Shown piece by piece: positions 1 through 6,010 of a stretch of DNA of 17,618 bases. The translations under genes and the position numbers were made by a program. The notes under the pieces were generated by a model that saw nothing but the letters and a program-made list of their open reading frames with translations, searched no databases and was not told the DNA's origin. Each line of letters opens with the position of its first letter. Position 1 is the first letter of the stretch. Source of the DNA: JANPJV01 sp031425695 (GTDB lineage: Bacteria; Pseudomonadota; Gammaproteobacteria; Xanthomonadales; SZUA-5); assembly GCA_031425695.1 (NCBI GenBank), contig JANPJV010000134.1, forward strand, positions 1 to 17,618, read 5' to 3'.

Positions 1-23
1 GCATGCGGCGCAAGCGTGTCGCC

Positions 24-938
24 TCAGTCCGGCCCGCAGCTCAGCTGCGGGCGTTCGGGCTGGCGCGCCGCATGCGGCGCAAGCCTGTCAGTCCTCACCC
101 AACGCAAAGACAGATCCACCGCCCTGACATGCTTGGTCAGCGCGCCGATCGAGACGTAGTCGACGCCGATGTGCGCCAGCGTCTTCAACCGATCCGCATC
201 GACGCCGCCGGAAACCTCGAGCTCGATGCCCGCCGGACGCAGGGCCACCGCGGTCGCGAGGTCGGCGTCGGATAATTCGTCGAGCATGATCCGGTCGGGT
301 CTCGCTTCGATCGCCTGGCGGTACTCATCGAGTGATTCCACTTCGACTTCCACCAGCAGGCCGGGCGCGGTTGCACGCGCGCGCGCAATGGCCGGCGCGA
401 TTCCGCCGGCCGCCGCAATGTGGTTTTCCTTGATCAGCACGGCGTCGTAGAGCCCAAGCCGATGGTTCTCGCCGCCGCCGACCTTGACTGCGTACTTCTG
501 CGCGTAGCGCAAGCCCGGCAAGGTCTTGCGCGTGTCCAGGATGCGCGTCCCGGTGCCTTCGACCAGGGCCGCATGCGCTGCGGTGGTGGTCGCCGTGGCG
601 CTCAGGGTCTGCAGGAAGTTCAACGCCGAGCGTTCGGCGCTCAGCAAGGCGCGCGCGTTGGCGGTGATGTGGCAGAGGATTTCGTTGGCGGCGATCCGCG
701 CGCCTTCAGGGAAATGCCAGTCAATACGTGCGGTGGCGTCGAGCTCGATGAAGCAGCGCTCGAACCAGGCCTGTCCCGCCAGCACCATTGCCTCGCGCGC
801 CAGTACCCGCGCTTGTCCCGGCGTATCCGCCGCGACCAGGGCGGCGCTGAGGTCACCCGCGCCGATGTCTTCGCGCAGCGCGTTCGCGACATCGTGCGCG
901 ACGACCGCAGGATCGGGGTGTCCGGGGATCATCGGCAT
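24..938 (-). CDS. nadC: Nicotinate-nucleotide pyrophosphorylase (quinolinate phosphoribosyltransferase)
   Basis: This cytoplasmic enzyme converts quinolinate and PRPP to nicotinate mononucleotide, CO2 and pyrophosphate in de novo NAD synthesis. Seen in the 304-residue product: N-terminal part with LREDIGAGDLS (21-31), ERSALNFLQTLS (102-113), the PRPP/quinolinate-binding TRKTLPGLRYAQKYAV (136-151), GGGENHRLGLYD (154-165) with IKENH (169-173), EVEVES (197-202), LDE (219-221), EVSGG (241-245) and the barrel-end SIGALTKH (263-270). Family members usually stop just after a DLS-R segment. Here about 20 extra residues (from about 285) follow, encoded by a repeat-like palindrome at 65-80 and a second hairpin at 36-54, so the tail looks acquired. 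ATG at 938 is used; an ATG two codons later is possible and no strong ribosome site is visible for either. A REP element lies just upstream. The assignment is secure. Confidence 0.97.
   Translation of the reverse strand: MPMIPGHPDPAVVAHDVANALREDIGAGDLSAALVAADTPGQARVLAREAMVLAGQAWFERCFIELDATARIDWHFPEGARIAANEILCHITANARALLSAERSALNFLQTLSATATTTAAHAALVEGTGTRILDTRKTLPGLRYAQKYAVKVGGGENHRLGLYDAVLIKENHIAAAGGIAPAIARARATAPGLLVEVEVESLDEYRQAIEARPDRIMLDELSDADLATAVALRPAGIELEVSGGVDADRLKTLAHIGVDYVSIGALTKHVRAVDLSLRWVRTDRLAPHAARQPERPQLSCGPD
36..54. repeat. Short hairpin in the 3' end of nadC
   Basis: CCCGCAGCT and AGCTGCGGG form a perfect 9-bp inverted repeat around one base. It lies inside the unusual C-terminal extension of nadC. 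No T-run follows on the minus strand, so it is not a canonical intrinsic terminator; it may be part of the repeat cassette that also carries the 65-80 palindrome. Confidence 0.5.
65..80. repeat. 16-bp perfect palindrome GCGCCGCATGCGGCGC, copy 1
   Basis: The palindrome lies in the last codons of nadC. A partial copy of the same unit starts the window: GCATGCGGCGCAAGC is present at 1-15 and again at 70-84, each followed by a TGTC-like end. A further full copy is at 2142-2157. The repetition and position at a gene end point to a small dispersed repeat family. Confidence 0.7.
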
Positions 939-959
939 GGGGAGTTCACAGCCCTTCTT

Positions 960-1036
960 CTTGTGGGAGCGGCTATAGCCGCGATGCTTTTATTGCTGAA
1001 AATCAAGAGCATCGCAGCCATGGCTGCTCCCACAAG
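960..1036. repeat. REP pair (BIME), TGTGGGAGCGGCT family
   Basis: CTTGTGGGAGC at 960-970 is matched in inverted orientation by GCTCCCACAAG at 1026-1036. Each arm carries its own palindrome (GCGGCTATAGCCGC on the left, GCAGCCATGGCTGC on the right) and an inner GCGATGC/GCATCGC pair. This is the layout of two REP units in inverted orientation. It fills the gap between the FHA gene and nadC and could form a large hairpin in transcripts. TGTGGGAGCGGCT-type REPs are known from Pseudomonas and Xanthomonadales genomes. Confidence 0.9.
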
Positions 1037-1067
1037 ATCCAGAGCAAAAAAGTCGCAAAACCGACCT

Positions 1068-1898
1068 TTAGAACAGACCCATCACCTTCGCGCCGACTGC
1101 GACCAAGGTCAGGACGGCAACGACCACGATCGACCACATCAGCTTATTGCGGCTGCGCTCCTTGGCGCGATCAGCGGCACGGCGCTTCGGGCCGACCGGC
1201 GCGGCATCGACGCGCGGGGCGCTGGCGCTCGGGCCCATGTCCTGGCCAGGGGCCAGCAGCAGGAAGCGGATGGTGTCGAGGCGCAGCTCATCGCCGGGCT
1301 TCATCAGCTGGCGGGTGATGCGCTTGTCGTTGACATAGGTGCCATTGGACGAGCCAAGATCCTCGACCATGACGCCATCCGCGGTGACCTTGAGTTCGGC
1401 GTGGCGGCGCGAGACTTCTTCTGAAGCAATCGGCACCTCGCAGTCGTGCTGGCGACCAATGACGGTACTGGCCTGGACCGGGAACACCTTGCCGAAGGTC
1501 ACACCGGACACACCGCGCAGCACGAACTTGGGCAGGGCGGCGCGCACCTTGGTACGGCCATCGTCCGGGACATCCACTTCTTTTGGTTTCGGCGGTACCG
1601 GTGGTGCGGCCTTTTCGACCGCCACCAAACGCGCGCGGACCTGGGCGAAGGTCAAGAGGTCACCGGGCTTGAGCTCGACCGCGGTGGTGCCGACCGGCTT
1701 GGCGTTCACGGTCAAGTCGTTGTTCGGGTGGGTCGACATGATCTTGGTTGCAGTGGCGCTGACCTCGATCTCAGCGTGCCGCGGTGCAATCCCGGGCGCG
1801 AGCAGCACGATCTTGGCGTCGGCCGCGCTGCCGAGCAGCGTGCGACCGAAGGCCAGTTGCACCTGTGCGTGCTCACCGTTCGGAAAAAGAAGCTTCAT
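1068..1898 (-). CDS. Tail-anchored protein with two FHA-like domains
   Basis: This 276-residue protein carries a canonical forkhead-associated domain at about 123-218, with IGR (147-149), SRRH (163-166) and GSSNGTYVN (182-190), the residues that bind phosphothreonine peptides in the family. Residues 1-95 look like a second, degenerate FHA fold with RHAEIEV (40-46) but no SSNGT motif. A proline-rich linker (97-105) joins them. A basic stretch (238-252) precedes one membrane segment at about 253-273, only three residues from the end, so the FHA part should face the cytoplasm. The ATG at 1898 is chosen because GGGGGACGA lies directly upstream; an earlier in-frame ATG at 1922 lacks such a site. 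It lies downstream of the kinase-FGE gene on the same strand, so binding phosphorylated kinase or its targets is a reasonable inference. Confidence 0.9.
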   Translation of the reverse strand: MKLLFPNGEHAQVQLAFGRTLLGSAADAKIVLLAPGIAPRHAEIEVSATATKIMSTHPNNDLTVNAKPVGTTAVELKPGDLLTFAQVRARLVAVEKAAPPVPPKPKEVDVPDDGRTKVRAALPKFVLRGVSGVTFGKVFPVQASTVIGRQHDCEVPIASEEVSRRHAELKVTADGVMVEDLGSSNGTYVNDKRITRQLMKPGDELRLDTIRFLLLAPGQDMGPSASAPRVDAAPVGPKRRAADRAKERSRNKLMWSIVVVAVLTLVAVGAKVMGLF

Positions 1899-2221
1899 TC
1901 GTCCCCCAGTTGTGAGTCTCATTCAAGCTCGGGGATGCCCCTCGCCTGTCATTGTGCTCTTCGCGCCACGCGGGCGCACTTCATCATCCTACGCGGCCGG
2001 GCGCGATTCTCTCTGACCCACTTTCGCCGGATTGAGAACTGCTTCGCGGACAAATAGTGTGGTGTGTCATAAGTACGTTGAACAAAATTTCCGATGGATT
2101 TCGTCGTCAGGCAATGCGAGAGGGTGAGAGCGGTCAAGCATGCGCCGCATGCGGCGCGACCGCTCGAACGCACGCAAACTTGTTTGCGGGCCGGAGGAGA
2201 CATGACACGCCACACTCTTGT
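1899..2221. other. 323-bp gap between kinase-FGE and FHA genes
   Basis: I find no convincing gene or RNA here. It holds a hairpin at 2128-2165 built around the 16-bp palindrome. The ribosome site of the FHA gene abuts its right-to-left start. No clear sigma-70 promoter could be read for the FHA gene, although the gap is long enough for one. Confidence 0.5.
2128..2165. repeat. Hairpin with 16-bp palindrome GCGCCGCATGCGGCGC, copy 2
   Basis: GAGCGGT (2128-2134) pairs with ACCGCTC (2159-2165). Between them sits GCGCCGCATGCGGCGC (2142-2157), identical to the palindrome at 65-80. It lies about 55 bp downstream of the kinase-FGE stop codon and may act as a transcript 3' structure; no T-run is present. 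Confidence 0.65.
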
Positions 2222-4774
2222 TCAAGGTGTCTTTGCCGCCGGAATATCGAGCTCGCGGGCGACGCGAAATCCGAGCCCGTTGCTCATCCAGTCGCGATTT
2301 TCCAGACGGCGCACGATCACTGCGGGCTCGTCGCGATCGCTGTACCAGGCACTGCCCATGACCAAGCGCTTCTTGCCGCAACTTTCGTTGCCGCAATCGC
2401 CCACCCATTCCCGCACATTTCCTTCGAGATCATAGACGCCGGGCGCGGACGCGGCGAACCGTCCGCCAGGCGCGGTCTGGAAGTGGCCGTCGTCGCAGGA
2501 CTGGCTACCTTTGCCGCCTTCCTTTTTCTGATAACTCGAGTCGGCGCGGTTGCCGCTCTTGCAAGCGCTGACCTTGACCTTTGCAGCAAGGGACTGCCAT
2601 TCAGCTGCGCTCAACAGCCGGTAGCGTTGGCCGCTGGCTTTCGACAGCCAGGTCGCATAGGCGACAGCGGCGTCGTAGCCGACACAGACAACCGGATGAT
2701 CGGCACCCTGCGTGAAGCCCGGCGAGCGCCACGACCAGTCCTTGCGGAGCGAGGAAAACAGGCCGCCATCCTCGTTCTTGCAGCCGCCGCTGACATTCTT
2801 TCCAGAGCCTTCGACGAAACGGCGGAATTCGCCGACGCTGACCTCGCGCCGACCGACCGCGTATGGCTGGCTGTTGCCGACGATGATCAGCTCGGGATTG
2901 CCCGCCCCGTCGCGGAAGACATAGCCCGGCTTGCCGATGACCTTGGCCTCGCGCTGCCAAGCCTTGAGCTCCTTGTCAGCCGGTGCGTAGGCGAGCGCCT
3001 TGTCGATGGCGGCCAGCGCAACGTCGCCCTGCCAGGCGGCAAGTGCCTTGCGCGCTTCTTCCTTGGGTGCCTGGGCGCGACTGCTCCAGGCGAGATCGAG
3101 CTTGCCGGTCAGTGCAGCGTTGTCGAGGCCGGGGAGCACCGCGACCTGGCGGGCCTTGTCCAGGCGATCTTTGCCCTCGGGAATGCGGCCGGCATCGAGC
3201 TCGATATTCGCGAGCTCGAGGTACGCATCGACCACGGCCACCAGGCCTTTCTTGGCAGCTTCGTTCTTGGGGTCGAGCGCCAGCACGCGGGTGAAGATCT
3301 GCGTCGCATTGGCGTCGGCCGGCAGCAACAGTCGCTTTGAGCGCAGCAGCGCCTGGCCGAGGTCCAGCAGGAGTTGGGTCTGCGCCTGCACAGTCGGCGG
3401 TCCCCACGCTTCCGGCGAGACCCCGGAAAGATCAATCGGCGCCACCACCGTGCCGGCTGCCAGCGGCTGGCCGTCGGGCCCGAGTGGCTGTCCATCAAGA
3501 CCCACCGGCTGCCCGTCGGGACCAAGGACCTGGCCCTCCGCCGCAATAGGCTTGCCGTCCGGCCCGAGTGGCGGCAGGCTTTCCGACACGAACACGCCTT
3601 CGCCGGGCACCTGGGGAGCTGGATCGACGCTGCCGTTGCCGAGGTTGGCCGTGGAGACTGCGGCTACGCTGGTGGTGCTCACCGGCGCCACCGAGTTCGG
3701 CGGGACGATGGTGGCCGTCGACACCGGATCGCTCGTCGGAGGCGGATCCGCGGGATCCTTGGGGGCCAGTACGCCGTAGGCGGCCAGGGCAATGCCGCCG
3801 AGCAGCACGCCGATGAGCGCGAAGCGGCTCGCCGGTGCCGGCGCCGGCTTGGGTTTCGCCGGGGGCGCCGAACCGATCTGCCGCGCGAGATTCTCGATCA
3901 GCTTGGTGGTCGACTTCGGTGGCGGCCCGGTGATGTCCCCCGCCGGCACTGTTTCCAGTGCGGTCGAGTCAGTCGGAATCGGCACCGCCAACAGGCCATT
4001 GATCAGCTCCTCGCCATCGGCGAAGCGATCCTTCGGCTCCTTGGCCAGCGCCTTGTCAATGAACCCTTGCCAGTGCTTGAGGGCAGGCGGCAGGCGCGGG
4101 ATTGGTTCGAACACATGCGCGTAGGCAACCGCGAATCCATCCGGGCCCGAATACGGCGTGTGCCCCGTGAGCGCCTCGAACGCGAGCGCACCGAGGCTGT
4201 AGAGATCCGAGCGATTGTCGACCTCACCGCCGCGCGCCTGCTCCGGGCTCATGTAGTTGCTGGTGCCGATGCTGACGCCGGTGCTGGTGATCCGGGTCGA
4301 GCCGCTGAGCGCGCGCGCAATGCCGAAATCCGTCAGCTGCGGCATATCGGCCGAATCGAACATGATGTTGCCGGGCGTGACATCGCGATGGATGACGCCC
4401 TGCTGGTGCGCAAACCCGAGCGCCTTGGCGATGCCGGTCAGCACGCGCACGATCTCGCCCTGGCTCACGTTCTTGCGCATGCGTTGCGCAAAGTCGCCGC
4501 CGGGCAGGAACTGCATCGAAAAATAATGCAAGTGATCGACGGTGACGCCGACCTCGTAGACCGAGACGATGTTGGGATGGGTCAGCGAGGCAATCGTCCG
4601 CGCCTCGCGCATGAAGCGCTTCGAGAAGCTCGCATCGGCGGCCAGCGCCGGCGCCATCACCTTCAAGGCGACACGGCGTTCCAACGACGTCTGGATCGCG
4701 AGATAGACTCGCGCCATTCCGCCGACCCCGAGCTCGCGCTCGATCGCATAACCAGGTATGGAAATAGGCCCCAC
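2222..4774 (-). CDS. Membrane Ser/Thr protein kinase fused to an FGE/sulfatase-modifying-type domain
   Basis: This 850-residue protein has a cytoplasmic PknB-like kinase at about 8-265: glycine loop G16-V-G-G, VALK with K38, helix-C E57, HRD at 129-131, N136, DFG at 149-151 and SPEQAR at 176-181. The usual Lys of HRDxKxxN is Thr133, a variant also known in some myxobacterial-type kinases. A Pro/Ala linker leads to one membrane segment (about 318-337). Outside follow a Thr/Ser/Pro-rich stretch, GPDGQP-like repeats (403-437), a helical TPR-like region (about 465-612) and an FGE/SUMF1-type domain (about 620-845) with REVSVGEFRRF, DHPVVCVGYDAAVAYATWLS-like and EGNVREWVGD signatures and C-terminal GLGFRVAR. 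In many signalling proteins this domain binds rather than modifies; enzymatic activity is not shown. GTG at 4774 is the start; no strong ribosome site. FHA gene follows on the same strand. Confidence 0.93.
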   Translation of the reverse strand: MGPISIPGYAIERELGVGGMARVYLAIQTSLERRVALKVMAPALAADASFSKRFMREARTIASLTHPNIVSVYEVGVTVDHLHYFSMQFLPGGDFAQRMRKNVSQGEIVRVLTGIAKALGFAHQQGVIHRDVTPGNIMFDSADMPQLTDFGIARALSGSTRITSTGVSIGTSNYMSPEQARGGEVDNRSDLYSLGALAFEALTGHTPYSGPDGFAVAYAHVFEPIPRLPPALKHWQGFIDKALAKEPKDRFADGEELINGLLAVPIPTDSTALETVPAGDITGPPPKSTTKLIENLARQIGSAPPAKPKPAPAPASRFALIGVLLGGIALAAYGVLAPKDPADPPPTSDPVSTATIVPPNSVAPVSTTSVAAVSTANLGNGSVDPAPQVPGEGVFVSESLPPLGPDGKPIAAEGQVLGPDGQPVGLDGQPLGPDGQPLAAGTVVAPIDLSGVSPEAWGPPTVQAQTQLLLDLGQALLRSKRLLLPADANATQIFTRVLALDPKNEAAKKGLVAVVDAYLELANIELDAGRIPEGKDRLDKARQVAVLPGLDNAALTGKLDLAWSSRAQAPKEEARKALAAWQGDVALAAIDKALAYAPADKELKAWQREAKVIGKPGYVFRDGAGNPELIIVGNSQPYAVGRREVSVGEFRRFVEGSGKNVSGGCKNEDGGLFSSLRKDWSWRSPGFTQGADHPVVCVGYDAAVAYATWLSKASGQRYRLLSAAEWQSLAAKVKVSACKSGNRADSSYQKKEGGKGSQSCDDGHFQTAPGGRFAASAPGVYDLEGNVREWVGDCGNESCGKKRLVMGSAWYSDRDEPAVIVRRLENRDWMSNGLGFRVARELDIPAAKTP

Positions 4775-4802
4775 GCCGATGTCAGGAATCCCCGCGACAA
4801 GA

Positions 4803-4840
4803 ACGCCGCATTGTAGCCAAACCGTGAGCCCAGGCGACGG
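4803..4840 (-). promoter_or_regulatory. Possible promoter of the kinase-FGE gene
   Basis: On the minus strand a TACAAT hexamer (4810-4815) sits about 35 bp before the GTG start, in the 102-bp divergent gap to the DUF3301-like gene. No good -35 hexamer is visible at the expected distance, so this rests on the -10 box alone. Confidence 0.35.
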
Positions 4841-4876
4841 GGCGAGTGATCATTGGGTGCTAACGGGCACAATCTC

Positions 4877-5215
4877 GTGAACGGCATCGTCGCCCTGGGG
4901 CTGCTGCTGCTGCTCGGCATCGGCGTGATCGCGTGGCAGCTGCTGCACGGCTTGCAGGAGAAGGCCATCGTCGTCGCGCGCAATGCGTGCACGGAAGCCG
5001 GGTTGCAGCTGTTGGACTCCACCGTTTCCCGGCAATCACTCCGGCTCGGACGCAGCGACGGCACCTTCGGCTGGATCGTCGATTACGGGTTCGACGTCAG
5101 TGCGGACGGGCAGAACCGCATCCACGGACGCCTGCGCTTTCTTTCGGGGCGCCTCGCGTGGATCGACTTGCCGCGGGGGGCGAGTGGGTCGGATCTGTGG
5201 ATGGGTGGGACGTAG
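4877..5215 (+). CDS. DUF3301-like small membrane-anchored protein
   Basis: With the GTG start at 4877 the product is 112 residues: an N-terminal hydrophobic anchor (about 3-21, rich in Leu/Ile/Val) followed by a small soluble domain. The pattern ARNACTEAGLQLLDSTV, then SLRLGR and a later Y-F-V and RLRFLSGRLAWIDLP, matches what I recall of DUF3301 proteins of gammaproteobacteria, whose function is not known. A TTG at 4853 in the same frame is possible, but family proteins begin right at the membrane segment; an in-frame TGA at 4847 excludes anything longer. It diverges from the kinase gene and converges on sspB. Its TAG stop lies within the left edge of a REP element. The C-terminal about 12 residues, rich in Gly/Ser, look unconserved. 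Confidence 0.8.
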   Translation: MNGIVALGLLLLLGIGVIAWQLLHGLQEKAIVVARNACTEAGLQLLDSTVSRQSLRLGRSDGTFGWIVDYGFDVSADGQNRIHGRLRFLSGRLAWIDLPRGASGSDLWMGGT

Positions 5216-5361
5216 GCCACCTTGCGCCCGCGTTGCGGTTGTCGAGCGACAACTCGGATCGGGCGCTACGTGACATTAGGTATGGACCCATGGTGCTGTC
5301 ACGTAGCGCCCATCGCGCTGGAACGCTCGACCCATTGCCGGGCGGGCGCAACGTGACCTAC
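5211..5361. repeat. Nested REP/BIME between DUF3301-like gene and sspB
   Basis: Outer arms CGTAGGCCACCTTGCGCCCG (5211-5230) and CGGGCGCAACGTGACCTAC (5343-5361) are near-perfect inverted repeats. Inside are perfect 15-bp arms GGGCGCTACGTGACA (5261-5275) and TGTCACGTAGCGCCC (5297-5311) around 21 bases, and a small hairpin GTTGTCG-AG-CGACAAC (5238-5253). The outer GTAGGTCA-GTTG-like ends resemble those of the element at 5918-6003, so both may belong to one family. Confidence 0.85.
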
Positions 5362-5363
5362 CG

Positions 5364-5396
5364 TGATTGAGTGCGGCGCGGAGCGCCGCTCAATCA
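5364..5396. terminator. Hairpin between convergent DUF3301-like gene and sspB
   Basis: TGATTGA (5364-5370) pairs with TCAATCA (5390-5396) and GCGGCGC (5373-5379) with GCGCCGC (5383-5389), leaving a GGA loop and a two-base bulge. It includes the sspB stop codon and separates two convergent genes, the place for a bidirectional terminator. No T-run follows on either strand, so function as an intrinsic terminator is uncertain. Confidence 0.5.
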
Positions 5397-5849
5397 CTTG
5401 ACGATGCGCAGCTTCGGTCGACCGCCATCCGGGCGCGGGGCCTGGGTACCTTCCTGGTCGATCGGGACATCATCCGCGGCGGCCAACGCCGAGGGCTGAC
5501 CCGCCAGGGCCGGTTCGGCGTCGCCGTCGAACTCCTCCTCCGCCGGGAACATCATCCCCTGCCCGTTTTCCTGGGCGTAGATCGCGAGCACCGCACCGAC
5601 GGGAACGATCACCGTCTGGCTGACGCCGGAAAAGCGCGCGTTGAAGCGCACCTCATCCAGCCCGAGGTTGAGGCGATCGATTGCGCGCGGCGCCAGGTTC
5701 AGCACCACCTGCCCGTCCTTGATCACTTGTGGCGGCACGCGCACGCCTTCGCGCGTGGCATCGACCAGCAGGTATGGCGTGCACTGGTTCTCGAGGATCC
5801 AGTCGTAGATGGCACGCATCAGATAAGGACGCGTCGAGGTCATTTCCAT
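5394..5849 (-). CDS. sspB: ClpXP protease specificity-enhancing factor (stringent starvation protein B)
   Basis: SspB is a cytoplasmic adaptor that tethers ssrA-tagged peptides to ClpX. Seen in the 151-residue product: RPYLMRAIYDWILENQ-type start, TPYLLVDA, VRVPPQVIKDGQVVLN, LAPRAI, EVRFNARFSG and AVLAIYAQENGQGMMF form the substrate-binding fold (about 1-115). An acidic and Ala-rich flexible linker follows, and the end GGRPKLRIVK is the ClpX-docking XB peptide. The ATG at 5849 is chosen since a GAGAG ribosome site lies seven bases upstream; an ATG two codons further in and an upstream TTG at 5867 are alternatives. The often adjacent sspA is absent here. REP elements flank the gene on both sides. 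Confidence 0.96.
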   Translation of the reverse strand: MEMTSTRPYLMRAIYDWILENQCTPYLLVDATREGVRVPPQVIKDGQVVLNLAPRAIDRLNLGLDEVRFNARFSGVSQTVIVPVGAVLAIYAQENGQGMMFPAEEEFDGDAEPALAGQPSALAAADDVPIDQEGTQAPRPDGGRPKLRIVK

Positions 5850-5917
5850 GGTGGCGCTCTCATCCAAGCTTTGCGCAGATCATAGTCGTTTACACGGGGT
5901 GGCGGACTTCACGCGAA

Positions 5918-6003
5918 CGTAGGTCATGTTGTCCGCGGAGCGGACTACTTGACGCCTTGCCAAGAGTGTCAAGTAGCCCGCTTCGCGGGCAACATGACCT
6001 ACG
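5918..6003. repeat. REP pair (BIME), GTAGGTCATGTTG family
   Basis: CGTAGGTCATGTTG (from 5918) is inverted at the other end as CAACATGACCTACG (to 6003), with CTACTTGAC and GTCAAGTAG as inner arms. Each half carries its own hairpin: GTCCG-CGGAG-CGGAC on the left and GCCCGC-TTC-GCGGGC on the right. Two REP units in inverted orientation fill the gap between the VIT/VWA gene and sspB. Confidence 0.92.
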
Positions 6004-6010
6004 AAAATCA

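Noticed and set aside
420..1424. Long plus-strand frame over nadC and the FHA gene
   Set aside because: It is antisense to two well-supported genes and has no family-like sequence; long shadow frames are common at this GC content.
3374..4816. Plus-strand frame of 480 codons opposite the kinase
   Set aside because: Arg/Gly-rich composition typical of antisense frames; the kinase motifs on the other strand are unambiguous.
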